From assembly GCA_022844485.1 (NCBI GenBank), contig JALHLQ010000001.1:372001-436000 (forward strand): a stretch of 64,000 bases of DNA, written 5' to 3'. Of the stretch, positions 34,158 to 43,031 are shown in pieces. The position numbers and the translations under genes were made by a program. Within the stretch, counting starts at the first letter, position 1; each line of letters starts with the position of its first letter. Below the pieces are notes generated by a model. It had not been told where the DNA came from. It worked only from the letters and a program-made list of their open reading frames with translations, and ran no database searches. The DNA comes from Xanthobacteraceae bacterium. Lineage in GTDB: Bacteria; Pseudomonadota; Alphaproteobacteria; Rhizobiales; Xanthobacteraceae.

Positions 34158-37010
34158 TTAGGTGGTCCCGGTTTTGCGCGACCCGGATGCCCCCGGTCGG
34201 CCCTTGGCGGGGCTGGCGTTCGGCCGGTCGTGGCCTCCACCCGGAGCTCGGACGATGATGGCTGCCTCGGGTTGTGGCTGGGCCGTCCACGTCTGCACGG
34301 CCAGGCGGGCTGCCACCAGTGACTGCGGATCGATGCGCTGGGCGACGTCGTCGCGCTTCCTGCCGGCGTCCTGATCGCCCTGCTTGGCGGCAAGCGCGAA
34401 CCATTTGTAGGACTCAGCCAGGTTCTGCTCGACTCCGATGCCGCGCGCATAGAGGATTCCGAGATTGTATTGGCTGTCGGCAATGCCGTGCTCGGCGGCG
34501 CGGCGGAACCACTGCGCGGCCAACCGATAGTCGGGCTTGCCCTCGATCCCTTCGGCATAGAGGACGGCGAGATTGTGCATGGCCTTCGCGTGGCCCTTCT
34601 CGCTTGCGGCGGTGTAGAGCCGCCGCGCCATCTGGACATCCTTTTTCGTGCCTTGGCCTTTTTCGTAGTGGCTGCCGAGCCGATATTGCGCTGGCGCAAG
34701 ACCCTGGTTCGCCGCGCGCTCGAGCCAGCGCACCGCCTCCTCGAGGTTCTGTGCCACGCCACGCCCTTCGGCATAGCGCGCCCCGATTTCGTATTCTGCC
34801 GCAGGATCGCCGCCGACGGCGGCGTCGCGCAGCGTCTGCGAGCCGATTGAAACGGGAAGTCGGTCTGCCGTGCTCGAGCCTTGCACGGCATTGACCTGCG
34901 GCGGGCTTCGGGAAGGATCGGAGTCTTGCGGCGGGACTGGCAGGATCGAGCCGGTGAAATCGGGAGCATTCCCGCGCGGGGCCAGTCCTGGCGCAGGCCG
35001 GATCTCGCGGCTTGGCTCGGTGACGCCCGATGGAGGCAGCGCCGTGATGGCCGGGGGTGGGGCAGAACCTTGGCGCTCGCTCGGTCGCGGTTCGTTCGGG
35101 TCGGCCGGGGGGACGAGGAAATCGCCATCCTCGCGCCGGATGCTCGGTCCTGGTGTGGACTCGCCTTCGCCTCGCGTTATCGCGGGCGATATGCGTTCCT
35201 GCAGTTCGGCCCGCCACCCGTCGCCTCCGTTGAAAAGAGTCGCGGCGAAATACATTGTCCCGACGGCCATCAGGATGATGGCGGCCGCGAGAGCAAGGCG
35301 CCGCCCTGCGGGCTTGGCTTCGCCCGGTGCTTGATAGCGCCTGTCGCGCTCGGATGCCTTGGCATGGGCCAGCGAAGCGCTCTCGGCCTGCGCCGCCTGC
35401 GCGGCTCGGCGGGCGGCGGCAATGAAGTTCGTCCGGTTCCCGGCCTCCGGCATGCCGTTGAGCTGTACTTGCGGGGCGGCTTCGGAGGCTCCGATGCGCT
35501 CGGCGGCCGAAACGCGTCCGCGAGGCGAAACCGAACCAGGCTCGAGCGGCGTATCGGCGGGCAAAGTTGGGTCGATCGGCCGTGGTTCGCGTGTGGCGCG
35601 CGCCGGGGACTTTGGAGCGGACACGGCGGTCGATCCGCCTGCGACCGAGCGCGAGGAGGTTGGCGCAAGCGCACCCGAATCGTCGCGCAACTCGCTTTCC
35701 AGCGTTGCGATCCGCTCGACCAGTTTCTCCAGCGTGCGATGGACGGCTTCGAGCGCAGCCTGGGTCTGGTTGTCGCTCGCGCTCTGAACGATCCGGAGTT
35801 CCGAAAGATCCCGCCTGAGCGCAAAGGTCTCCGCGCTCGAACTGCCACCGCTGCCCATCTCGCGCACGACCGCCCGCGCTGCGCGCTCAGCTGCCTCGAC
35901 CGCGCTGACTCGCACTTCACCGATTTGAACCGTCAGCGTCTCGAGCGTGCGCTCGATCGCATCGAGATGCTGGAGCCGTGCGCCGGACGCGTCGATCTTT
36001 TCGATAAGGCGCGCGATCTGCGCTTCCAGATCGTCGGAATGCCATCCAGGCGCGGACTCGCGTTGCTCCAATCTCTTCATGAGCGCTTCGATGCGCCCGG
36101 ATAGCGCACCGAGGCCGTCATCCTGTCTTGCCGCGAGCAACCGCTCGACCTTGGCCGAAATCCCGGCGACTTCAGCGGAGAGCGCGGCCAGCGCCTCTCC
36201 GGACGCAGCAACGGCTGCAACGTCACGCAGCTTGGAGATCGCAAGCTCGATGTGTCGCAGCGCTGTCTCGTCGCCGCCGCCGGACGCCAGCCCGTCGATC
36301 TTGAGGGCGAGCGTCTTGACCAGTTCCTGCACGCCTCCCAGGCTTTCCGCCGGTCGGAGCGTCTTCAACGCCTCGCGGATATCGTCGATTCCGCGCTCGA
36401 GACCGGCGGCGGTCGAGGCATCCACGCCAGCGTAACGGCTGGCGCCGATCCTATCGGAGAGAGCCCGCATCTCGGCTTCCAGTGAAACGAGTGCGCTGCG
36501 CGGTGCGACGTCGGCGAGCGTCCGATAGATAGTCGTCAGTTCGGCTCGCAGCGCACCCACCGCGTCTTCGACGCCGCATGGACGGCGCAGCGCTTCGATC
36601 TTCTCGGTGATGAGGCGAAGCTGCCGCTCGAGGCCTGGCGACTCGATGCCGGAACTGCTCGGCGCTTCGACAAACTCGCTGTCCAGCATCCGCTGCCGGG
36701 CCGCGATTTCTGCAACCGCCTGTTCGATGTCGCTTGCTGAGGGTGTTTGCGACAGCTGCGGATCAGGCACTCGGGGGAGAGACAAGCGATCCAGCCGCGC
36801 CGCCAACTCGTCGAGCCGTGTGGTAAGCGACTCGAAAGCGGCGGCGTCCGATCGCGCCGCGTAGCCTCGGCTCTGCTGTTGTGAGACGTCGTGGATGACC
36901 GAGTCGATCCAGGTGCCGACTGAAACGCCGGCGCGGCGCGCGGCGTCTCTGGCGCTATCCAGGGCCTCCGGCCGGGCGCCGCTCCAGTTGCCCGTAATGC
37001 CTGATTTCAT
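34158..37010 (-). CDS. PodJ-like coiled-coil membrane protein with SEL1 repeats
   Basis: 950 residues in three parts: a long cytoplasmic Glu/Arg/Ala-rich coiled-coil region (about 40-480), a proline/serine-rich linker, one membrane helix near 567-590 (LALAAAIILMAVGTMYFAAT), a proline-rich periplasmic spacer and four SEL1 repeats (about 735-880, for example AEYEIGARYAEGRGVAQNLE), ending with DVAQRIDPQSLVAARLAVQ. This is the PodJ plan, a polar localisation factor for division and development, but I see no C-terminal peptidoglycan-binding domain. The N-terminal GVSVGTWIDSVIHD is shared by alphaproteobacterial homologs. ATG at 37010 chosen; the frame continues upstream. A CtrA-box-like site lies about 105 nt upstream. 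Confidence 0.82.
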   Translation of the reverse strand: MKSGITGNWSGARPEALDSARDAARRAGVSVGTWIDSVIHDVSQQQSRGYAARSDAAAFESLTTRLDELAARLDRLSLPRVPDPQLSQTPSASDIEQAVAEIAARQRMLDSEFVEAPSSSGIESPGLERQLRLITEKIEALRRPCGVEDAVGALRAELTTIYRTLADVAPRSALVSLEAEMRALSDRIGASRYAGVDASTAAGLERGIDDIREALKTLRPAESLGGVQELVKTLALKIDGLASGGGDETALRHIELAISKLRDVAAVAASGEALAALSAEVAGISAKVERLLAARQDDGLGALSGRIEALMKRLEQRESAPGWHSDDLEAQIARLIEKIDASGARLQHLDAIERTLETLTVQIGEVRVSAVEAAERAARAVVREMGSGGSSSAETFALRRDLSELRIVQSASDNQTQAALEAVHRTLEKLVERIATLESELRDDSGALAPTSSRSVAGGSTAVSAPKSPARATREPRPIDPTLPADTPLEPGSVSPRGRVSAAERIGASEAAPQVQLNGMPEAGNRTNFIAAARRAAQAAQAESASLAHAKASERDRRYQAPGEAKPAGRRLALAAAIILMAVGTMYFAATLFNGGDGWRAELQERISPAITRGEGESTPGPSIRREDGDFLVPPADPNEPRPSERQGSAPPPAITALPPSGVTEPSREIRPAPGLAPRGNAPDFTGSILPVPPQDSDPSRSPPQVNAVQGSSTADRLPVSIGSQTLRDAAVGGDPAAEYEIGARYAEGRGVAQNLEEAVRWLERAANQGLAPAQYRLGSHYEKGQGTKKDVQMARRLYTAASEKGHAKAMHNLAVLYAEGIEGKPDYRLAAQWFRRAAEHGIADSQYNLGILYARGIGVEQNLAESYKWFALAAKQGDQDAGRKRDDVAQRIDPQSLVAARLAVQTWTAQPQPEAAIIVRAPGGGHDRPNASPAKGRPGASGSRKTGTT

Positions 37011-37113
37011 ACTCGGCCCGCATCCCTGAGCAGCACGGCCCGGGGCGACAGCCCGAGGCCCCGCGAGAGCCGGATCCGCCGCTCGCGCCACCCCTGACTT
37101 TTCCTTCTTACGG

Positions 37114-37128
37114 TAAATACCTGGTTAA
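37114..37128 (-). promoter_or_regulatory. CtrA-box-like site upstream of the PodJ-like gene
   Basis: On the minus strand TTAA (37128-37125), seven bases CCAGGTA, then TTTA (37117-37114): seven of eight conserved positions of the CtrA consensus TTAA-N7-TTAA, with the TTAACCA start typical of half-sites. It is 104-118 nt before the chosen ATG. The cell-cycle logic fits a polarity gene, but binding is not shown. Confidence 0.4.
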
Positions 37129-37199
37129 GCAGGTTGAAATTCTGCTGCAATGCGCCGGGACGTCGGCCCGCGCGGAGCGCAAGTTTCTCGCCCAGGAAC

Positions 37200-37215
37200 T
37201 TTACGTTTACGTAAA
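37200..37215. promoter_or_regulatory. MerR-type operator TTTACG-N4-CGTAAA
   Basis: Perfect 6-bp inverted repeat TTTACG (37200-37205) and CGTAAA (37210-37215) with TTTA between, containing the 12-bp palindrome GTTTACGTAAAC. It lies 54-70 nt before the MerR gene and upstream of the whole beta-oxidation operon. From memory it resembles sites of LiuR-like MerR regulators of acyl-CoA catabolism. Confidence 0.6.
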
Positions 37216-37269
37216 CTGCTGATATGGTCCGACCGTCGCACACCCCCGGACCTCATTGCGTTGGAGCCC

Positions 37270-37764
37270 ATGAGAACGGATCGGATCGAACGCGAACCGC
37301 CGGTTCCTGATCTTGTCGCAGGCTTCGATCACGGGGCAGCGAACGATCAGAACGTTTTCACAATCCACGATCTCACCCGCGAATTCGGCGTCAGCGCGCG
37401 CACGCTTCGCTTCTACGAGGAAAAGGGGCTGCTGGACCCGAAACGCAAGGGCGAACAGCGCCTTTACAGTCGCCGCGACCGCGCCCGGCTTAAATATGTC
37501 CTGATGGGCAAGTGTGTCGGCTTTTCGCTCCAGGAAGTTCGCGAGATGCTGGATCTGTACGATCTGGGCGACGGCGGCGTCACGCAGCTCACGGTCGCGC
37601 TTTCGAAGTTCCAGGAAAGGATCGGGCGGCTCGAGCGTCAGAAAGCCGATATCGAAAACGCCATCGGTGAGCTCACCCGCGCCAGCATCGCCATCGCCAC
37701 CATGCTCGCAGCGCGCACCCCAGTGAACGCGATGTCGCCTTTCCCGGTTGGAAAAGGCGACTAA
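37270..37764 (+). CDS. MerR family regulator of the acyl-CoA degradation operon
   Basis: 164 residues with the MerR winged-helix (FTIHDLTREFGVSARTLRFY, then LYSRRDRARLKYV) and a C-terminal dimerisation helix (FQERIGRLERQKADIENAIG). No metal-binding cysteines are seen at the C-terminus, so an organic or CoA-linked signal is more likely than a metal. The ATG at 37270 fits the family; the open frame upstream crosses the operator. It is 17 nt before the first acyl-CoA dehydrogenase, so it probably autoregulates and controls the operon. Confidence 0.88.
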   Translation: MRTDRIEREPPVPDLVAGFDHGAANDQNVFTIHDLTREFGVSARTLRFYEEKGLLDPKRKGEQRLYSRRDRARLKYVLMGKCVGFSLQEVREMLDLYDLGDGGVTQLTVALSKFQERIGRLERQKADIENAIGELTRASIAIATMLAARTPVNAMSPFPVGKGD

Positions 37765-37781
37765 GCCTACGGAGCAATGTC

Positions 37782-39578
37782 ATGCCGACCTACAAGGCCC
37801 CCGTCGAAGACGTGATGTTTCTGCTGAACGATGTGTTCGGCATCGAGCGTTACGGAAACCTGCCCGGCTTTTCCGATCTGTCCCCGGACACGCTGGAAGC
37901 GATCCTGAGCGAGGCCGCCAAGCTGTGCGAGGAGGTGCTCCAGCCTCTCAACCGCGTCGGCGATCTCGAAGGGTGCAAGCGCCACGAGGACGGTCGCGTG
38001 ACGACCCCCAAGGGGTTCAAGGAAGCCTACGAGGCCTATCGCTCTGGAGGCTGGATGGGCCTGTCCGTGCCCGAGGAGTATGGCGGACAAAATCTCCCGG
38101 CGACGATCAATGCCGTGATGCAGGAATTCGTCTCCGCCGCGAACTTGTCCTTCGGCATGTATCCGGGGCTGACGCAGGGTGCGGTCGCCGCGATTCTTGT
38201 GCACGGTTCGAACGAAATCAAACAGAAGTTCTTGCCGAAGATGATCGAGGGCGCCTGGTCGGGCACCATGAATCTGACCGAGCCCCATTGCGGGACCGAT
38301 CTCGGTCTGCTGAAGACAAAAGCCGTTCCGCAAGGCGATGGCAGCTACAAGATCAGCGGCACAAAGATTTTCATCTCGGCGGGAGAGCACGATCTCACGG
38401 AGAACATCGTGCATCTCGTCCTCGCGCGCATCGAAGGCGCGCCGCAGGGCACGAAGGGCATCTCGCTGTTCGTCGTTCCGAAGCTGAAGGTGAATGCGGA
38501 CGGCTCGCTCGGCGGCCCGAATGGAGTCTCATGCGGCTCGATCGAGCACAAGATGGGAATCCACGGCAATTCCACGTGCGTCATGAACTATGACGACGCG
38601 ACAGGCTATTTGATCGGTGAAGCCAACAAGGGCCTCAACGCCATGTTCGTGATGATGAACGAGGCGCGGCTCGCGGTCGGCATTCAAGGTCTCGGTCTCT
38701 CGGAAGTCGCCTACCAGAACGCGGCCGTTTACGCGAAGGACCGGCTTCAGGGGCGCGCGCTAACCGGCACAAAATTTCCCGACAAGCCGGCCGATCCCAT
38801 TATCGTGCATCCGGACATTCGGCGCATCTTGTTGTCCGTCAAGTCGTTCAACGAGGCGGCGCGCGCGCTCGTGCTTTGGACTGCCTTGCGTGCCGACGTT
38901 TTGCATCGTTCGGGCGACGCCAAAGCGCGGCAGACCTCCGACGATCACCTCGGCCTGATGACGCCCGTCATCAAGGGCGTTCTGACCGACAAAGGATTTG
39001 AGAACGCCGTCATGGCGCAGCAAGTCTATGGTGGGCACGGCTATATTGCCGAATGGGGGATGGAGCAGTTCGTGCGCGACGCCCGCATCGCCATGATCTA
39101 CGAGGGTGCAAACGGCATCCAGGCGCTCGACCTTGTCGGACGCAAGCTGCCGCGCGACGGCGGGCGCGCGGTGATGGCCTTTTTCAGCGAAGTCGAAGGC
39201 TTTCTGAAGGAGCACGCCAGCGACGAGGCGATGAAGCCTTATGTCGCGCCCCTCAAGACCGCATTCGGCCATCTTCAGCAGGCCACCATGTGGTTCATGC
39301 AGAATGCGATGGGCAAACCCGACAATGCCGGCGCTGGTTCCGCCGATTACATGCATCTCTTCGGACTGGTGGCGCTTGGCTACATGTGGGCTTTGATGGC
39401 GAAATCGGCGCAAGCCAAGCTTGCAGCCGCTGCAAATGGGGCAGAAGATCGCCTCAAGACCAAGCTTCTCACCGGCCGTTTTTTCATGGAACGGATGCTG
39501 CCTGAAAGCGCGGCGCACCTTGCGCGCATCTCGTCTGGCGCCGCGACCATGATGGATGTGCCCATGGAGTCCTTCTGA
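37782..39578 (+). CDS. Acyl-CoA dehydrogenase, long form with C-terminal extension
   Basis: 598-residue FAD enzyme that introduces the alpha-beta double bond into acyl-CoA. Core motifs: PEEYGGQNLPATINAVMQEF, MNLTEPHCGTDLGLLKTKA, VYGGHGYIAEWGMEQFVRD and YEGANGIQALDLVGRKL. The catalytic Glu of this class lies in the IYEGANG segment. The extra C-terminal domain (about 470-598) is that of the long FadE-like class. First enzyme gene of the operon, 17 nt behind merR. Confidence 0.93.
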   Translation: MPTYKAPVEDVMFLLNDVFGIERYGNLPGFSDLSPDTLEAILSEAAKLCEEVLQPLNRVGDLEGCKRHEDGRVTTPKGFKEAYEAYRSGGWMGLSVPEEYGGQNLPATINAVMQEFVSAANLSFGMYPGLTQGAVAAILVHGSNEIKQKFLPKMIEGAWSGTMNLTEPHCGTDLGLLKTKAVPQGDGSYKISGTKIFISAGEHDLTENIVHLVLARIEGAPQGTKGISLFVVPKLKVNADGSLGGPNGVSCGSIEHKMGIHGNSTCVMNYDDATGYLIGEANKGLNAMFVMMNEARLAVGIQGLGLSEVAYQNAAVYAKDRLQGRALTGTKFPDKPADPIIVHPDIRRILLSVKSFNEAARALVLWTALRADVLHRSGDAKARQTSDDHLGLMTPVIKGVLTDKGFENAVMAQQVYGGHGYIAEWGMEQFVRDARIAMIYEGANGIQALDLVGRKLPRDGGRAVMAFFSEVEGFLKEHASDEAMKPYVAPLKTAFGHLQQATMWFMQNAMGKPDNAGAGSADYMHLFGLVALGYMWALMAKSAQAKLAAAANGAEDRLKTKLLTGRFFMERMLPESAAHLARISSGAATMMDVPMESF

Positions 39579-39579
39579 G

Positions 39580-40071
39580 GTGACCGAGGGCGGGCGATAT
39601 TCCGGCGGCTGCCAGTGCGGCGCGGTGCGTTACGAGTGGCTCGAGCCGCCGCGCTACGCGAGCGTGTGTTACTGCCGCATGTGCCAAAAAGCGTCCGGCC
39701 AGCCCTTCATGGCGTTCACTGGCGGGAAGAAGGAACACCTGCGCTGGACGCGCGGCGAGCCCACGATTTTCAGGAGCTCTAATCTGGCCGAGCGCGGGTT
39801 CTGCAGTCAGTGCGGCACTCCGCTGACCTACGCGTTCTCCGGCACCGGCCGCATGAGCGTCACCATCAATAGTTTGGATGATCCTGAGGCCATGCCTCCA
39901 ACCAGCCAATACGGCACCGAGAGCAAGGTGTCCTGGTTCGACAGCATCCTCGGGCTGCCCGCGCAGAAGACCGAAGATTGGATGCGGCCGGAGGTGCGTT
40001 CGCAACTGGTCAGCCATCAGCAGGCAGACGCCGCCGGGTCAGCCCCGAACCGAGCGGGGAACAGGCGATGA
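39580..40071 (+). CDS. GFA family (CENP-V/GFA domain) zinc protein
   Basis: 163 residues with the zinc-binding pattern GGCQCGAVRYEW, CYCRMCQKASG and FCSQCGTPLTY. The family includes the glutathione-dependent formaldehyde-activating enzyme, but most members have unknown activity and this one adjoins no formaldehyde genes. GTG at 39580 starts next to the acyl-CoA dehydrogenase stop; an ATG at 39556 would overlap that gene by 23 nt. The stop overlaps the thioesterase start (ATGA), so it belongs to the operon. Confidence 0.85.
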   Translation: MTEGGRYSGGCQCGAVRYEWLEPPRYASVCYCRMCQKASGQPFMAFTGGKKEHLRWTRGEPTIFRSSNLAERGFCSQCGTPLTYAFSGTGRMSVTINSLDDPEAMPPTSQYGTESKVSWFDSILGLPAQKTEDWMRPEVRSQLVSHQQADAAGSAPNRAGNRR

Positions 40072-40520
40072 TCGATCTCGCGCGGTTGCGGCCAGGGTTG
40101 CGCGGCAGCGCCGAGCTCGTCGTGGGGGAAGCGCACACGGCGCCGCGGGTCGGCTCAGGCCGCGTGCATGTGCTGGCGACGCCGGTGATGATCAACCTGA
40201 TGGAAGCCGCCGCGCTGGATGCGGCGGAAAAGCTTCTCCCCTCGGGTCATCAAAGCCTCGGCATTCGCCTGGATGTCAGCCATCATGCGGCGACGCCAGT
40301 CGGGATGCGCGTGACCGCATTGGCCGAACTGCTCAGTGTCGAGGGCCGCACGCTTCATTTTCGTGTTGAAGCGGAAGACGAGAAGGAGCGGATCGGCGAG
40401 GGCGCGCATGAGCGCGTCGTCGTCAATGTTGCGCGGTTTGACGAGCGCGTGCGGCGCAAGCTCGGCGAACCGCGCAGGGAGGACCACGCTCCCCGCCTGA
40501 ATGCGAGGCCGGCAAAGTAG
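40068..40520 (+). CDS. FlK-like hot-dog thioesterase
   Basis: 150-residue single hot-dog domain similar to fluoroacetyl-CoA thioesterase FlK: TPVMINLMEAAALDAAEKLL with the family Glu, GHQSLGIRLDVSHHAATPVG with the Thr/His region, and RVEAEDE. It probably hydrolyses a short or unusual acyl-CoA, perhaps to rescue stalled CoA in beta-oxidation. The ATG overlaps the GFA stop. The next gene starts 13 nt later. Confidence 0.85.
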   Translation: MIDLARLRPGLRGSAELVVGEAHTAPRVGSGRVHVLATPVMINLMEAAALDAAEKLLPSGHQSLGIRLDVSHHAATPVGMRVTALAELLSVEGRTLHFRVEAEDEKERIGEGAHERVVVNVARFDERVRRKLGEPRREDHAPRLNARPAK

Positions 40521-40533
40521 TTTCGGAGTCACC

Positions 40534-41691
40534 ATGGAAGCCATCAATGTTCCGCGCCCGACCTGGATGACCGAGGATCTCGTGCTGCTCGAGGAGCAGA
40601 CGCGGCGCTACCTGGAATCCGAGTTCGTTCCACACATCGATCGCTGGAACGAGCAGGGCATCATGGATCGTAACGTCTGGACCAAGATGGGGGAGGCGGG
40701 CCTCCTCTGCGCCGCCATTCCCGAGGAATATGGCGGGGCGGGCGGCACCTTTGCGCATGAGACGGTGATCAACAAGGAGATCGCGCTCGCCGGCCTCGAC
40801 TCCTCCGGAGCGCCGCTGCATTCCGGCATCGTCGCGCCCTATATCCTCCATTACGGCACGGAAGAGCAGAAGCGGCGATGGCTGCCGAAGATGGCGACGG
40901 GCGAACTCGTCGGCGCCATCGCGATGACCGAACCCGGCACCGGGTCCGACCTGCAGGGCGTTCGCACGACCGCGAAGCGATCGGGCAACGGCTATGTCTT
41001 GAGCGGGTCGAAAACTTTCATCACCAACGGTCAGCATGCGAACCTCATCGTCGTGGTCGCCAAGACCGACCCGAAGGCGGGCGCCAAGGGCGTGTCGCTG
41101 ATGGTGGTCGAGACTGACGATGCGCCCGGTTTCCGCCGCGGCCGCAAGCTGAAAAAGCTCGGCATGGAAGCCGCCGATACCTCCGAATTGTTCTTCGAGG
41201 ACACGCAACTTCCGGCCGAAAGCCTGCTCGGCACCGAGGAAGGCCAGGGGTTCTATCAATTGATGAAAGAGCTTCCGCAGGAACGGCTGCTGGTATCGAC
41301 CGCAGCCGTCGGGATGATCGAGCGGGCGCTGCGGCTCACCATCGAATATGTGAAGGACCGCAAGGCCTTCGGTCAGCGCATCATCGATTTCCAGAATACC
41401 CAGTTCGAGCTTGCGGAATGCAAATCCGAAGCGACGATCGGCCGCGTCTTTCACGACCACTGCGTCGAGCGCCACATCAGGGGCGAACTCGACACAGTGA
41501 CCGCTTCCATGGCCAAGTACTGGCTGACGGATTTGCAGAACAAGATCGTCGACCGCTGCCTTCAACTGTTCGGCGGCTATGGTTACATGGAGGAATACCC
41601 GATCTCGCGCATGTATCGCGACGCGCGCGTGCAGCGCATCTATGCCGGGACGAACGAGATCATGAAGCTGTTGATTGCGAGGAGCTTGTAA
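40534..41691 (+). CDS. Acyl-CoA dehydrogenase, standard form
   Basis: 385 residues, the normal length for short/medium-chain family members. Motifs: IPEEYGGAGGTFAHETVINK, AIAMTEPGTGSDLQGVRT, FGQRIIDFQNTQFELAE, LFGGYGYMEEYPISRMYRD and IYAGTNEIMKLLIARSL, with the catalytic Glu expected in the GTNE segment. The ATG at 40534 has GGAG 7 nt upstream. Second acyl-CoA dehydrogenase of the operon, perhaps with different chain-length or branched substrates. Confidence 0.93.
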   Translation: MEAINVPRPTWMTEDLVLLEEQTRRYLESEFVPHIDRWNEQGIMDRNVWTKMGEAGLLCAAIPEEYGGAGGTFAHETVINKEIALAGLDSSGAPLHSGIVAPYILHYGTEEQKRRWLPKMATGELVGAIAMTEPGTGSDLQGVRTTAKRSGNGYVLSGSKTFITNGQHANLIVVVAKTDPKAGAKGVSLMVVETDDAPGFRRGRKLKKLGMEAADTSELFFEDTQLPAESLLGTEEGQGFYQLMKELPQERLLVSTAAVGMIERALRLTIEYVKDRKAFGQRIIDFQNTQFELAECKSEATIGRVFHDHCVERHIRGELDTVTASMAKYWLTDLQNKIVDRCLQLFGGYGYMEEYPISRMYRDARVQRIYAGTNEIMKLLIARSL

Positions 41692-41744
41692 GTCGCAGCC
41701 GGCGCCGAAATTCCTCTCCGGAGAGAGGATCAAGGAGAAGACGA

Positions 41745-42953
41745 ATGACCGACGCATTCATCTACGACCATGTCCGCACGCCACGCGGTCGCGGCAAGCA
41801 GGATGGTTCGCTGCATGAAGTCACTGCGCTCGGCCTTGGCACATCCGTGCTCAAGGCGATCAAGGAACGCAATGCCCTCGACCCGATGCTTGTCGACGAC
41901 GTGGTGTTCGGCTGCGTTGATCCGGTAGGCGAAGCGGGCGGGGACATCGCCCGCGCCGCGGCGCTGAATGCCGACTACGGCAAGGAGGTGCCGGGGGTCC
42001 AGATCAATCGCTTCTGCGCCTCCGGTCTTGACGCCGTGAACTTTGCGGCGGCGCAAGTCATGGCCGGTCAGCAGGACATGGCGATTGGCGGCGGGGTCGA
42101 ATCCATGAGCCGCGTCGGCATGGGCTCGTCGGGCGGCGCTTGGCCGGTCGATCCTCAGCTTGCGATAAAAGCTTATTTCATGCCGCAAGGCATCTCTGCC
42201 GATCTCATCGCGACGCGCTGGGGTTTCACGCGCGATGATTGCGACGCCTATGCGGTCGAGAGCCAGAAGCGCGCGGCGAAGTCGTGGGAGGAAGGCCGTT
42301 TCAAGCACTCCGTCATTCCGGTGAGGGACGTGAACGGCCTCACCATTCTTGCCAAGGACGAGCACATGCGCCCGACGACGACGATGCAGTCGCTGGCGCA
42401 ATTGCAGCCCTCCTTCGTGCAGATCGGCGAAATGGCGGGTTTCGACGCGGTCGCGATCCAGTCGCATCCGGAGGTCGAAGCGGTGAACCACGTGCATCAC
42501 GCCGGCAATTCGTCGGGCATCGTGGATGGCGCCGCCGCCGTGCTGATCGGCAACAAGAAAGCCGGCCGGCGCGCCGGGCTGAAGCCGCGCGCAAAGATTC
42601 GCGCGTTCGCCAATATCGGCTCCGAGCCCGCGATGATGCTCACCGGGCCGATCGACGTCACGCGCAAAGTCTTGAAGCGCGCCGGCATGACCATGAACGA
42701 CATCGATCTGGTCGAGATCAACGAGGCCTTCGCCTCGGTTGTCCTGCGCTTCATGCAGGCGATGGAGCTCGATCCCGAGAAGGTGAACGTGAATGGCGGC
42801 GCCATTGCCATGGGGCACCCGCTCGGCGCTACCGGTGCGATGATTCTCGGCACGGTAATCGACGAGCTTGAGCGGCGCGACCTCAACACCGCGCTGGTCA
42901 CGCTCTGCATCGGCGCCGGCATGGGCACGGCGACGATTATTGAGCGAGTGTGA
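41745..42953 (+). CDS. Thiolase (acetyl-CoA C-acyltransferase)
   Basis: 402-residue thiolase that cleaves 3-ketoacyl-CoA. Catalytic residues are visible: Cys91 in NRFCASGLDAVN, His in MGHPLGATGA and the second Cys in LCIGAGMGT; VEINEAFASV precedes the His. The ATG at 41745 follows AAGGAGAAG. The 53-nt gap before it has a short hairpin without a T tract. Confidence 0.95.
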   Translation: MTDAFIYDHVRTPRGRGKQDGSLHEVTALGLGTSVLKAIKERNALDPMLVDDVVFGCVDPVGEAGGDIARAAALNADYGKEVPGVQINRFCASGLDAVNFAAAQVMAGQQDMAIGGGVESMSRVGMGSSGGAWPVDPQLAIKAYFMPQGISADLIATRWGFTRDDCDAYAVESQKRAAKSWEEGRFKHSVIPVRDVNGLTILAKDEHMRPTTTMQSLAQLQPSFVQIGEMAGFDAVAIQSHPEVEAVNHVHHAGNSSGIVDGAAAVLIGNKKAGRRAGLKPRAKIRAFANIGSEPAMMLTGPIDVTRKVLKRAGMTMNDIDLVEINEAFASVVLRFMQAMELDPEKVNVNGGAIAMGHPLGATGAMILGTVIDELERRDLNTALVTLCIGAGMGTATIIERV

Positions 42954-42960
42954 AGCAACG

Positions 42961-43006
42961 CGTCATCCACGAGACTCGACCTGCGCGATCGCGATCGAGG
43001 ATGACG
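42961..43006. repeat. Extragenic inverted repeat CGTCATCC...GGATGACG
   Basis: CGTCATCC at 42961-42968 and GGATGACG at 42999-43006 form an 8-bp perfect dyad around an interior that is itself palindromic (CGATCGCGATCG). It lies between the thiolase and FadB/J genes. The CGTCATCC/GGATGACG arms recall repetitive extragenic palindromes of Hyphomicrobiales genomes; one copy only is seen here. Confidence 0.5.
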
Positions 43007-43031
43007 TCACCAGTGATCGCGGGAGAAGCCA

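Noticed and set aside
34881..36104. 407-residue plus-strand frame opposite the PodJ-like gene
   Set aside because: Arg/Gly-rich antisense frame without recognisable motifs; the minus frame has TM helix, coiled coil and SEL1 repeats.
41714..41729. CCTCTC-CGGA-GAGAGG hairpin before the thiolase gene
   Set aside because: Short stem with no T tract and followed by a normal Shine-Dalgarno; not a terminator.
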